Shown here: piece by piece, positions 31,941-43,677 of the stretch
Numbering within the stretch: position 1 is the stretch's first letter
Layout of the letters: each line of letters starts with the position of its first letter
NCBI GenBank assembly: GCA_019009955.1
Contig: CM032228.1
Coordinates: forward strand, 97,274,501 to 97,338,500
DNA from: Riptortus pedestris
Lineage: Eukaryota; Arthropoda; Insecta; Hemiptera; Alydidae
Direction: 5' to 3'
DNA: 64,000 nt
Program-made: the position numbers and the translations under genes
Notes under the pieces: generated by a model
What the model saw: only the letters and a program-made list of their open reading frames with translations
Told to the model about the DNA's origin: nothing
The model's database searches: none

Positions 31941-33840
31941 TTGTGGTGATTGTAAAAAAATAATAAAATATATTAATAAGATAACAAAATGGTTTGAGAG
32001 CTCTTAATATAATTTTGCACACAACATTATTAACAGCTAGCCTGTATTCTAGATTAAATATAGTTATATAAGTATAGTATCTCCTTACTATCGGAACAAC
32101 CTTGTACGTCTTTCAATCGTCTTACATGACATTATCTGAACAGTACTGGTGAACTGTGTGCTCTTTATAATAGCTAGCTGATGTTATATTTTCATTTTGC
32201 ATACCGTCATGGCTCCTTAAGCATGACAGATAACTATGGCTACATTTTCCATTGCCTTAAGATAATTTCATTAGTTTTCAATTACACATTTCAGGGTTAT
32301 TTGCTGTGGTCGTCATTCGTCATCTGAATCGAAATATAGTTTTCCTTTAAAATATCTTGACTCCATTTTGGGGGATTTAATAATTTACCATTATTCCAAA
32401 ACTATGATTAGCAATTAATCACGCTTCTCTCTGGCCCGTTCAAGAGACTCACCTCTTCCTTGATCGACAAATATTTATATTCGGCAATCTGATTGTGATA
32501 AATTGCTCAGGTGTAATAAAAGTGTTAATATCTCATTCACTAGGCGATGAAATATCTAGATGTATCACGACAATTTGTCTATCTGTTTTCTGATTACAAC
32601 TGAACGCATTTATAAATCGACATGAAATGTTGTACAATGAATTTTCATTTCTTTCTTTCTTCATCATAAAAAAAACACTGTAAATTAATATACCATGTAA
32701 TCTATGATTCTGAGTAGAAGGATGTATGGTTAGCATTTTGCTGTTCCTGTACACCCTAGCATCACTATTAAAAAATAGAATTTTCAATTGACTCAGATTT
32801 CTTCCATTGTCCAATGACTTAGTTTATGGATAAGCACGATGTGATATAGATTGATCGGTCGACATCAACTTGTCAATTACGCTCAACAATAATGAAGCCT
32901 GCCTGCCTATTCGTTACACCTCGGCACATATTTGGAGATAAGCTGTTCCCCCAAAATATTATGGGATATTAGTGGCAGTATACATTAGAGAACAATACTA
33001 ATGAAGTCAAGAGTTGTGCTAATTAATGTATTTGAAATGGTAATTTCCTTTGTAGAAAGTGCTTGTTACATTTGGCTGTTGTACGAGCTATAAATGACTA
33101 AAGGGCATCGCTTCAATGTGCGTAAAAGTTTCAAACGTCCTTTATTAGTTCCGTGACTCATTGTTCTTGTATTAGATGTTTTTATTTTTGTACTTAGTTC
33201 TGTTGTAATTAGAGTTATTTAACATTTACATTCAAAAATGTAAAATATCATAAGATGTTTCTATGAATGGGAATAGTTATTTTAACCATGACCTTACCCC
33301 TTCCCACGTCGGTCATTCATGTCTGTGCTCCCTTTTGCGAGAAAGTTTCAAGTTTATTAACCCGAGTGTGGGTGCTACGTGCGTTATAACCTTCATTTTT
33401 GTTTGGTTCCCTGGATAATGGTTTCCTCTTCATTCTTTTAACCATGGACCCAATGAAAAAGAATGAAATAATAGAAACATTTATAGACTTCTTATGCAAT
33501 CAATTTCTATATGTAATTCATATAGAAATTGATATGTCTTGTATAACCTGCATGCATGACTTTTTATTTTAATGTTTTCTCATCCGTCACTATCGATAGT
33601 ATTTAATTTATATAATTATTGCATTCTAAACTTTTATCTTTACCTATATCACCACAGTGTCCGCTTGCTTTCGCTCTAAATCTACTCCATGATACTAGTT
33701 GCATGAATGGTGTTCTTTCTTGACACTAGAAAACGGGAAGAAAATTTCAAAAGATTTTGATAATATTTTATGAGAAATAAATGAAGATATTGGTTATTAC
33801 TTTCACGGACAGACAATTATTTCCAAGATAAGTATATAAA
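31941..33840. other. Unassigned DNA
   Basis: No genes or families recognised apart from the hairpin at 33499-33533. Confidence 0.5.
33499..33533. other. Perfect 15-bp hairpin, 5-nt loop
   Basis: ATCAATTTCTATATG, loop TAATT, then its exact reverse complement. No flanking T run or repeat family explains it. Confidence 0.7.
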
Positions 33841-33845
33841 TAACT

Positions 33846-33900
33846 ATCTGAGGTGCTCGGCTTTGCTCGGAAAATATTTTGACAGAATACTGGCTGTGAA
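33846..33900 (+). repeat. Family B 5'-end relic
   Basis: ATCTGAGGTGCTCGGCTTTG and CTCGGAAA echo the family B start. The preceding AAATAACTATCTGA recurs inverted at about 34577-34590. Confidence 0.4.
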
Positions 33901-35875
33901 TGTTATTCATTAAACGGTTTCATTAGATATAGTATTCATAAATATATGTTGTACCCTTATAGCTTTATGTGAACTAAGAAGAAATAAATTTGTAAATATG
34001 TTATTTATTACACCTCATAAGGAGAATTATTAGAACATCCTTATAGTTTAATTATAAAGATAAATCATTTAAACAAAGCAATGCTGAATTTTCACAACAT
34101 GAGAGTTAGGAATTTTTGAAACGTTGAACTCATTTATTTCATCACTTATTAACTTTTTCAAGAGATATGTTGATTTGAAATTACTTTTAATTTCACGTTA
34201 CTATTACTTAGGAATATAAGGCTTATAAAATGTTTCGATATTTAAGTCCGAATGTTTTGATGTTACATGATACTCAATAATATTGGATTCTTTCCACTAC
34301 TATGATTTACTTAGTGCTGAATGTTTTGAATAGAGAAAAGAGACTGGTTAAGTAGTAATTTTCGTTTAATCGCTAAGCCTCAAGAAAAATCTTTGAGCTC
34401 TTCATTGTTCCATGAAAGCTATGGAGGCAAAACGGGAATTTAGAGCACATTTTCGTTTAATTCAGTATAATGAAGACTAGGTAGAGCCGTGTATTAAATG
34501 TTCTGTTAAAGCCAATAAATAATATTCGCAGTCATTAATCAGTCTAAATATTTCCCCAACAAAGACAGGGACGTCAGATAGTTATTTATTTAACGGGATT
34601 AATGATCAGTAGTTATCAATATTTTATTTATTTTTCATAGAATATTTTTAAAATGTATAGATACAATGAAGGTACAATTCCTTGAGAGACTTGCTGTTTG
34701 TTGTAAAAAGATAAATTGCTTTCAATGGTTAAATCTATATTTTTTTCATTAATTTCCTTTGTATTAATCATATTTATTTATATTTTGGCGTGGTTTACGT
34801 CGGATAGAAGGTGTAATAATTTCGAGTGTGAATTACTGTTGCCAGAGCTGCTAGTGAAGATCATTTATTAGCTGCATGGTCCATTGACATTCCGGGATGG
34901 AGGTAGAGGTGATGATCCGAGGTGAGCATCCTACCTACTTCCCGCTCACAGCTTTCACTTTATTTCACGCTCGCTATGCTCTTTGCGAATATAGCCTCCT
35001 GGAAGGTGATCTGCTCAATATCTACTGGAGGGCTTTCCAGCTTCTCCCCTTATAGGAAATGATGCCAACACTTATCCAGAACTTTCTATAAATATGTAGA
35101 TTATACTTGCTGTAAAGTAGTACTCAGTTGCGTTCCCAGTTGTAATAGGGGTCAATCCATTTCAAGTCATCCAGCTGTGATTGCTTCACTGTTTTTAAAA
35201 AATCTGATTTTTTTTTTAATTTTGATTTTTTTTGTACCCTTATATGTTGGAATATGAATACCATCATTTTAATCTCCTGGCCTTATGTGATTCTCATTAC
35301 TGCTTATTTTTCTTAAATCTTAAATTTGTTGATAATATTTGAATAATTTCATATTTAATGGTTTTTAATGTTTAAACTATCTTTTAGCTTTTTGTTATAA
35401 ATATACACAAATATAAACTGGAATATTTCACAATTACAGTTTATCTACGCCTTCTATAAAGCTTTTCTTTTTTTTTTACCAAATTTACCTTGTCATAGCT
35501 CAGCTTGTAGTCAAAACTACAAAATGAATTTTTTTGTGCATGTTAATCTCATTCTAGTACTACCCTTTGCCTGAATTTCAGATTTTTATATTTTGCCCCT
35601 CGGAGATATTAACCCCTCAAAATTACATTTTCTTTTTCAAGAAGTAGGGTCCAAGCCAGAGCCATGAATTTTTGAGTACAAGTAGACATACTTCCTACCT
35701 ATTTGTGTAAAAAACAAAAACAAAAAAAAACTTATCTTGTATATTCTAATCCTTCTCAAGAAATATCACCCTTGAAAGTTGAAATAAAGGATTAGAAATA
35801 TGAAAACGTAGCCTCTCTAATTTCACCTCTAAAACCTAAATTTGGGTAAAAAATGTGTAAAACAAAATGTAGCTT
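33901..35875. other. Unassigned DNA
   Basis: T- and A-rich sequence. The stretch 35150-35850 has the feel of an interspersed repeat (AGGGGTCAATCCATTTCAAG, with a partial echo at 36358) but I cannot classify it. Confidence 0.4.
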
Positions 35876-36028
35876 TTATGTTTCGGACCCGGAATAGGGG
35901 GGAATTTGAACATTAAAAATACCTTCGTTATTTTACGTAGAAATAGATAATATGAGGGGAGATGATATCACAAGAGGGTGTAGGAGCAGGTGAGAAATAT
36001 AGTTTACGCAGGCCCTGCGTGACAGGCT
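35876..36028 (+). repeat. Family A 3'-end fragment
   Basis: GGACCCGGAATAGGGGGGAA and the CTTCGTTATTTTACGTAG block precede AGTTTACGCAG-GCC-CTGCGTGACAGGC and a T run: the module tail plus an intact 3' hairpin. Confidence 0.7.
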
Positions 36029-37084
36029 TTTTTATTATCCCATTCCTCTAGCCCCCCTCCACATCTTAGACGATTTGGGCCAAACGGGGAGGTGTACATC
36101 TAGAAGTTGTGCAAACCTAAGTGGAAAGGTTTTAACTTCAACCCGATATTTTGTATGTTGACGTGAGGTTAATTATTACCTTAGGAAATATGTTATTTTT
36201 TTAAAATAATTATTTTGTTCATTCATCTGGTTATTTCGTGTAATATTACGTTTGTACAGTATTCAGATATTTCGTTTTTAAGTAGAACTTTAGGTCATCA
36301 TTTTTCTCCTTTTTTCTATTAGGAGTTCTTCAGTTAAAACATACAAACCCCTCAGTAGGGATCAATCCATCTTTAAAGCAAAACGTGGTTACCCTAAACT
36401 AATAATTAAGCGTATCAGGGTAGAATTTTTCCGTTATTTAAAATTGGCTGACATTTCTGTTTCAGAAATAATTGTCACAGTTCTGGAAATAAACTGAGTA
36501 ACTGTAGTTAACCTCCCAGATTAGGATTTTTAAAGGGCCAGAAATATGATAACTTTTAATTGTATATAAGGTGTATACATGAACTAATTGAGTGCTTTGT
36601 TAGCGTATTATTGTGTTTTATGTTTTGTAAATTATAGTCAGACTGTTTCAGCCCAGCGTGTAGTTGAAAAGGGCAAAGTTCAACTGTTATCAGTAGGTCA
36701 TCTCCAAGAAACTTGAAATCAATGTTATTCTAGTACTTCTAACTTTTACATATAACTATTTGCCTGTGTAATTTTCTTCATTTATGAAAGAACCTGCTCA
36801 TGATGAACTGATTGATAAATGCTTTTGACGTGTTGAGTGTGGCTATAGATGATTTTATGCGGAATAATATATACAGTTAATGTATATACAAATTATTGAC
36901 AAGCATTTTTATGTATAGACTATTGGTTTTTTTTTTTAGTATTTAAACACAGTTAATAAAGATTATTGATTGTTATTCAATGTCCTATTAAATCTTTAGG
37001 AGCTAACGTGACTAGTAATAGAGATATACCTTTAGAATAAGAACTAGATATGTCAACTATTAAAAATTAAATACACTTTTGGAA
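36029..37084. other. Unassigned DNA
   Basis: Nothing recognisable. Confidence 0.5.
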
Positions 37085-37165
37085 AACTTGGCCCCAATGC
37101 ACGCCAAGTGCAATCATCTCCGTCATAGGCCGTGGTCCACCAACTATACCTCCTGTTACCTGGTG
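37085..37165 (-). repeat. Unclassified repeat R, first copy
   Basis: On the minus strand GTTGGTGGACCACGGCCTAT then GACGGAG; a similar phrase occurs at 57930-57965. The wording is familiar from arthropod interspersed repeats, class unknown. Confidence 0.4.
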
Positions 37166-37302
37166 TCACAGGTGTGTGTTGTTTAGCGCATAGACGAAAT
37201 GAATTCACTTTTATAATGTAAGTTTTTGTGCTTTCTGCTGTCAGTAAATCCCATCTCATATAATTTTCAGGTTTAGCTAATATGTCACAAATCATTTATG
37301 GC

Positions 37303-37490
37303 GGCTTAGGTTAGCCAAGTGAGTTAATGGCCTTGGTCTTAATCTCACTTGGTACACTTCTCTATTCTCTCATGGGCAATAGGCATTTATATAGTGAAGA
37401 ACTTGCTAGATAAAATCCGTACTCCGACCCTGGCTAGAAAAGGACGGCAATTAAGATTAGCCATAACGTAGACGTAAATAAATAATATAA
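37303..37490 (+). repeat. SINE family S, full-length copy
   Basis: Head GGTTAGCCAAGTGAGTTAAT fits RNA polymerase III box A (TAGCCAAGTGAG). The box B region is decayed (CTCATGGGC). The body follows: TTTATATAGTGAAGAACTTG, ATAAAATCCGTACTCCGACC, CTGGCTAGAAAAGG, ATTAGCCATAACGTAGACGT, then an AT-rich tail. No clear target duplication. Confidence 0.75.
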
Positions 37491-38086
37491 CATAAATATG
37501 TTATTAAAATGGGTATGAAACCTTTCTTGATATGAAATCTTTCTTAAAAATGTTAATAAGCATCGCGATAGTTTGGAGAATTAAGATTATTGAATATCTA
37601 TGTGATATGTTTTACTTTTCAACACCATGTATTGAAGTGACGGTATTTATGTCTGCCCCGCACTCTTTAGGGTGGTTCACAAATTTCCGGCGTGCTAACT
37701 TGTTACTTTATTATCACTATCCACCGATATTGGTATGCAATAATTTTTTTTTTTCCAAAAGACTGAAATCAATTACTCAAGAAACCTTTTGAGATTAGCT
37801 TTTAATCTAGAGCGTGTCTAGGAGGAATTAGACAGGGTGAATCTCTGTCCTTGATGCTTCTCTTTAGTGCAGGGGGCCATCCAACACTTCAATGACTTAA
37901 AAGTTTCCTCAAATCCTATTTCATCTCTCTGTTTTCAGTCATTAAAATAAAGTAACGAGTAGAGTCTTGTAGAAGAATAAAAAATATCACACTGAAATCA
38001 ACTAATGTATTGTGTGCGTAATATCTCTTAATCATTGTTTACAGTAAACAAGAGCCGTGGAATTCAATTCACCTTGACTACATGAA
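37491..38086. other. Unassigned DNA
   Basis: An 86-codon frame (37532-37792) shows no domain. Confidence 0.4.
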
Positions 38087-38135
38087 TTTATATAGTGATG
38101 AACTCGCTAACTAAATACAAACATTAGTCCCCCTT
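38087..38135 (+). repeat. SINE family S fragment
   Basis: GAATTTATATAGTGATGAAC, TCGCTAACTAAATAC and TTAGTCC match the SINE body only. Confidence 0.5.
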
Positions 38136-38299
38136 TCCATTCGGGATTTTATTTAATGAATAGTTAACATCAAAAATTACTTGAAAATCATTGATATATT
38201 CATAAATAATTGTTGACGTTCAAAACATCATTATTACAATCTTTGATGTTATTGATTCCTCAATCATTTTTGATGTTCAAATATTATTTATTAAAATCT

Positions 38300-38720
38300 A
38301 ATCACAATTCTTTCTCTATCTCACATATTAACTGAGATATTTGCATTTAGTAATTTTTAGACTTTTAACCCTTGCATATAGTCATCACACGTCAACAATA
38401 AGCTAATAAACCATGAATCGTCTTATTCCAAGCTGAAATATCAAATATTATTTTTGCTTTGTGAGATGCATGCAAATACGTAGTGTTATGACGTAATTTT
38501 GACTCGAAACGTTTATTTGATCTATACCATACACGATATTTTACTGTTCCATTCCACACGAAGGATCATATTAGGTAATGGCTAAAAGCTGTCTAGGAAT
38601 AGAGGGGGGGGGGTGGATGATGGAGGAATTCAAAAATTTAAAATATCTCAGATATTATGAATTGGATCGAAACATGTTGTACTCTTCGGATCTATATTTA
38701 ATAATAGGGTCTAGCTCAAG
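38300..38720 (+). repeat. Family A internal module, diverged
   Basis: CATATTAACTGAGATATTTG, then after a gap GGATCATATTAGGTAATGGC, a G run, AAAATATCTCAGATATTATG and TGGATCGAAACATGTT match the repeated module of family A. No ends. Confidence 0.55.
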
Positions 38721-38856
38721 AGTGCGTCATTATTATTTCATATGCATCATATTGAAAAATTTCTTAGTGGCATGATTAGTTCTATGATAAATAAAAACGT
38801 CTTGTACAAGTTTTCTCAACATTGTTTGATGGTTTGACTTAACGAACTTTGATTTA

Positions 38857-38861
<5 letters not shown>

Positions 38862-38919
<58 letters not shown>
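38862..38919 (+). repeat. (AT)n microsatellite
   Basis: About 29 units; the YIYI frame across it is an artefact. Confidence 0.95.
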
Positions 38920-38921
<2 letters not shown>

Positions 38922-39205
38922 TGAGTTTCAAGGATAGTGGACATTCCGTTAAATGTTATCGTGGTAACAGGCATTCAAATACATTTTTGAAAACTTGTAC
39001 AAATATTACAACAATATTTTTATTGTCAACTAGGATCGTCAAAATGAAAAGTTAGCCGATGATGTCTCACCTAGGTCATTCCAGGAGACCTGCCGCAATA
39101 GGTTATTCCCTTACTTATTAAGAAAGAGTCTAAATCCGTGGGAAAATAAATAAATGACAAAACTGAGTTAGCACGTGTGTGTAGCTGCGCGCGCATTCCT
39201 TAATT

Positions 39206-39215
<10 letters not shown>

Positions 39216-39254
<39 letters not shown>
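39216..39254 (+). repeat. (AT)n microsatellite
   Basis: About 19 units. Confidence 0.95.
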
Positions 39255-39257
<3 letters not shown>

Positions 39258-39499
39258 GTTCAAATCGTTATTATATATACTCATGTAAAGATCAGAGAAA
39301 TGATTGAGTAGAGTCTTCGTCTTGCAAGAAATAGTGCAAGCTTAATAGGTGTAGGGGATTACGATAAGGATTAACACTAACTGCTCGTAATTAGAGCTTT
39401 GCCGAGGACCGGCTACTGGCCGCCGACTTACCTGATGTATCCAAGAATACTCCTGTGTAACTGCAGCAATTCCCTTTACGGTTACTATCCTGAAATGGG

Positions 39500-39720
39500 G
39501 TTTAATATGTCATCCAATCTCGATATTTAAACATTTCTTTTGAAACTAAAGATAACAAGAGTTTGTGTTTGTGTCAGAAAACGGTCCATCAGTGTTAGTT
39601 CAGAGAAGGGGTCAGTCAAATGCAAAATTGAAAATATCTCCTTTATTTACCGCTGGATCCAAAGATGTTATATACTTAACCCTGTTCATTGTTCAGCCTT
39701 TCTGCTGTTCAATTTTCTGT
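39500..39720 (+). repeat. Family A internal module, decayed
   Basis: CAATCTCGATATTTAAACAT and the AAAATATCTCC...TGGATCCAAAGATGTTATA spacing echo the family A module. Weak. Confidence 0.35.
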
Positions 39721-39771
39721 AACCCTAACATTAAACGAATTTTTAGTCCTCTCGTATCCCCACTAACCCAG

Positions 39772-39775
<4 letters not shown>

Positions 39776-39823
<48 letters not shown>

Positions 39824-39824
39824 A
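39776..39824 (+). repeat. (TA)n then (TG)n microsatellite
   Basis: TA units to about 39805, TG units to about 39822. Confidence 0.95.
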
Positions 39825-39829
39825 TGCAT

Positions 39830-41880
39830 AATTTAGGCTATTATATCACAAGAAGCACATTTCCAGCATAAATTTAAAGTGGTATTTTGATTGGGTTCTT
39901 ACTAATGGAGAAATAGAGACTAGGATTTAATAAGACGCCGTCCATGAGTCTTTCTAGTATGTTGTCTCTGCTTAGTTAATTCCGCGCATGTGCTCTGGGA
40001 ACTCACTAGTTGCACAGTCATACTGAACAGTTAAAAATATTTTTTAAAGCATATTGCCATGTATCATTAGTACATTACATCTTCACCTTGACTACTACTA
40101 CTCCTCTTGTCTTGGGAGCATAGGGCTTGAAGACTCGTAAATAATTACATAGGCTTTGTTCTTTTATTTGCAAATATATATTGTGACTACTGTGCTATCA
40201 GTAGTAGTATATCAAGCTCTATTTAGATTGTGCAAGATGGCCCCTTTGTTAGGAACCGTGTCGCTCCATCATGCAATGCCTATTCCCAATTAATGCCGTC
40301 CTTGAACTATTTAATACCCAAAACAAAAAGGACTTCCTGGCATATCTTTACACACTAATTTGGAGGAAAATTAGTGTATTTAATTTACACAATGTTTGTG
40401 ATAAAAGGAACATTGTCACATTATTCAGCATTATCACTTAATTGCCTTAACGACTGACATTACTAGAAGTTTTACCAATGAATATAGAAAAGATTCATAA
40501 CTCAAAAGTCTATAAAAGGCCAAAGCTTGCAACAAGGCTTCCGTGGAACTGTTAAGTTCTCTTAGCGCATTTCTTCCCTTATTGCAGTGCATTACAAACC
40601 AAAGGTACAAAATTTCCTCCCCATGATTAATCGACAGAGATAGAAGCGTAACTTCAAAGCCCGGTAATAGCGCAACTTGCTGACATCTAGCAAGCCATTC
40701 CCTGGTTTGAACCCGGTACCTTTGTAGGTGGGTACAGTCTGTTACCTACTAACTAGATTGCCCCTGCCCCTACTTGTGAAAATAGAATGTTTAATTAATA
40801 TCGCTCACTATTATTATCAATTATTAAATAATCAATTGAATGATTGCGTCCGATCTCCTGGATAGATAGTCACGCTAAGGGGCAAAGGCTTAGATTTTAT
40901 TAACATGGGCTAACATTTTGATACTCGATTTGGTGAATTTATTTGGTGTACGACCGTCCCCTAGTCTCCGAGGTAGAAAAATGTTGTAACCTGTTGGACG
41001 CTACGCGAGAGTTGTCGAAGAAAGACGAGCAAATGACACGTTATGTTGCCTGGGTTGTCCATAATTCCTTAGAAAGTAATGTTACACCTCTCCTTTTCAT
41101 AATTAAATTAAAGATACCCCCCCCTCCCTTCTAGAATGGTATAAAAGGTTAAGTAAATATTTCGTAGTTAATTTTTCCTGGCAATATACTTTCTTGCAAA
41201 TGAAAATAAATAATTTCCAATGACACTTACAATGTAGTATAACTGGAAATTATATATCCTATCACTGAAACGACACGGGATTTGCCTCTCCCCCGATCTT
41301 ATCATTTAATTTTTTTCATAAATTTCGAATAACCGGACAAAATGTAGGAACGAAAATATTATTTGCGCATTATATATTACTCTTTAACATTTGCTGTGTG
41401 GTTTTCAAAAAAATATCTTCATTAAGAGCTGATGTAGGGAAATAATCTACATAAATCTCCGCTTTCATAACATAAAAACCTTATAGTTCAATATTTTATG
41501 GTGTTTTGACTCATCAGATCTGACGAAAGTACTAACACAATGAAAACTAGAACCACTGGATAATATATGTCATGCGCAGGGTTGTATTTTGAGGTTTGCA
41601 TAGCGTCTCTTTATGGGTTTAGTCAGTCTCAGTGCGGATAAAAGAACTGATACACGGCTACCGCAAAACCCCCTGAATAATATTAACGAGTATCTGTTTG
41701 AGGGGGCTTATTGTTCTCTCCTTGACTTATCATGTCAAAATCAACAATGGGAGGAAGTAAAAGAAACTACAATTTCACAAGCAAAAGAAAACCAACCAAG
41801 GGCTGTCTGTGTATTCTAATCGGAATTCCAATGAGCTGGACGTCATATTTTTAGTGGTACAGTGGCCAGGTTCAAATGAT
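39830..41880. other. Mostly unassigned DNA
   Basis: Contains a 10-bp-stem hairpin near 40352-40377 (ACACTAATTT/AAATTAGTGT) and the tRNA-like stretch listed separately. Frames at 40943 and 41613 have no domain. Confidence 0.45.
40690..40765 (-). repeat. Possible tRNA-like fragment
   Basis: Minus strand reads a box B-like GGGTTCAAACC preceded by a weak box A-like TAGTTAGTAGG about 30 bases upstream. It could be a decayed tRNA or a second SINE head. No cloverleaf could be fitted by eye. Confidence 0.25.
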
Positions 41881-42000
41881 AATTATTATTAACGTCCACT
41901 TTTTGCTGCTATGGTTAATGGGGACCGGGACGGGTTATCTACAGGCACCACCCTTTTCTAGTCAGGGTGGAATGCAGGATTTTATTTAATGAGTCCGACC
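41881..42000 (-). repeat. SINE family S, 5'-truncated copy
   Basis: On the minus strand: GTCGGACTCATTAAATAAAA, CCTGACTAGAAAAGGGTGGT, CCTGTAGATAACCCGTCCC, a decayed AGCAGCAAAAAGTGGACGTT block and a TAATAATAATT tail. The tRNA-like head is missing. Confidence 0.75.
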
Positions 42001-43105
42001 CCAAATTAAAGATTCAAATAAAAAAATATGAATAAATAAAATATGCCAATAAGGAACTATCTTTCAAAACTGACAGTTCTGACTTACCAGAATAGTTCGA
42101 CATTTCTGTGACACCTGTATAAAATTAAATCCAAGAAATGATTCTTCTCAAAAATGAATTTATTTAGTGAAGGAATTCTGAACAGGATTGGTTAATTGAG
42201 GGTTATACTGTTCCATTCTACCTTAATTTTTGCGGACGCTAGTGGGTTAACCGACAAGTATACAAGTAGTATGTTCTACATCATTATATATGCCGTAAGA
42301 TGTATATAGTAAATTTATGTACATATATACACACCCACACAAAACACACACACACACACACCGCTTATTCATACACATGGGTCAAATACTAGACATGAAT
42401 ACGATATGCCTTCCATAAGGACTGGTCCAGTTGGCCTTTCTCATATGACTGAGCAGATAGAGTTGTATGCATGTGATGTAATTGGTGATTATATCTTACC
42501 TGGTTCCTGAATGTATAATCCCCATCTTCCGCATACCGTGACTCGGTTATGCTTTAATCGGGAGCCTTTCCGTTCTGGGACCAAGTTATGCTCTGCCGAA
42601 GACCTGAATATTATTGGTAAGTATCGTTTTACTTAACTGGTTTAACAGATGTGGAATTTGACGAATTAGTCACATACAATTCGATTGTTGTCTCCTTTCT
42701 AATGCATCAGATCAAAAGATGTTATAGTACTTAATTTATAGATCAGTTTATAATAAAAAATAAAGACCCAATGTAATTGTAAGTAGACCATACATACCAG
42801 CGTCACGCCGTAACTATTCCATAGGCAGTTTCATTTCAAGATAGCAGGATGTGTTTGGATTTGACAGCTTTCTTTACAGGATACAATATACTCCGTACAG
42901 GATATTTTTCCTTTTCCTTACATACGTCGTTGCCACTATATTTCACTGACGTTCAATTTTTGTGGAACAATTTTGTAATGTGCACAATCAATTACTTTAC
43001 CCTATAATTTCGTGTCATATTTATTTTAAATTTAGATATTTTAGTTCCTCTCGTCGTGTGGTATTATTTTTAAGGAGATGTCTTTTCCACAATGAAAACA
43101 AAAAA
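42001..43105. other. Unassigned DNA with a (CA)n run
   Basis: (CA)n at about 42342-42361. A possible family A module trace near 42640-42740. Nothing coding. Confidence 0.5.
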
Positions 43106-43677
43106 GTCCGTCACGCAGGAGCTGCGTTAACTAAGCAGGTTTCCCACGTGCGCCACGTATTTGCAATTACCTCAAAACTTAAAAGTTGAACAATATTTGA
43201 TATTTAGGCTTGGGAGTGGTGGTTTTCTGATGACCAAAATCTAAAAATATCTGGTTTAATAAACCAGATAATGAAAAAACGTACATGAGATCATTTGTGG
43301 GCAATTAAATTTAGAATAACATTGGTTCTATACAATTTTTCGATCCTACGTATAATAACGGAGATGATTCGATTTTTCAAAATTCTCCTCCTCTAAACCC
43401 CACCCCTCCCACTGGTCCGATTTCAACCGTTAACGAACTTGATCTTTCTTTTTACATAAAACGATTGTATCGAATTTGGTAACGATAACACAAAAATTGC
43501 GACCGATAGAGCCGTTACATAGACACACACACACACACACACATTATATATACAACTTTGAACAGACCTCATTTTTGTCATCTACTAGGTAGGATCGATG
43601 GACATTTGAAGACATTTTTCGAAAATCGCGTCATGAGTACAACCTCAATAGCTGATTTCCCTTAAGGGAAATATGCT
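43106..43677 (-). mobile_element. Family A copy A6, both ends intact
   Basis: Minus strand, from 43677: AGCATATTTCCCTTAAGGGA palindrome, AATCAGCTATTGAGG, CTCATGACGCGATTTTCG, CCATCGATCCTACC, GAGGTCTGTTC, the microsatellite site, the ACGGCTC/GATCGGTCGC-like block, the module, then GGGAAACCTGCTTAGTTAAC with hairpin ACGCAG-CTC-CTGCGT and GACGGAC plus T run. An extra 21-base palindrome (ATCTGGTTTA-A-TAAACCAGAT near 43250) is unique to this copy. Confidence 0.85.
43519..43544 (+). repeat. (AC)n microsatellite inside family A copy A6
   Basis: About 12 AC units at the family's microsatellite site, with a short TATATA remnant beside it. Confidence 0.9.

Noticed and set aside
33836..34590. Transposon bounded by AAATAACTATCTGA inverted repeats
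   Set aside because: Only about 14 bases match, no target duplication, and the left side is better explained as a family B relic.
38849..39055. Reading frames made of repeated Tyr-Ile (also at 5434, 6687, 9733, 39565)
   Set aside because: They are translations of (AT)n microsatellites.
40690..40765. Functional tRNA gene
   Set aside because: Only box B-like sequence is clear; no acceptor stem or cloverleaf fits.
42480..42640. Spliced-leader RNA gene suggested by a TATTGGTAAGTATC donor-like sequence
   Set aside because: No Sm site or three-stem structure could be made out; a single donor-like word is not enough.
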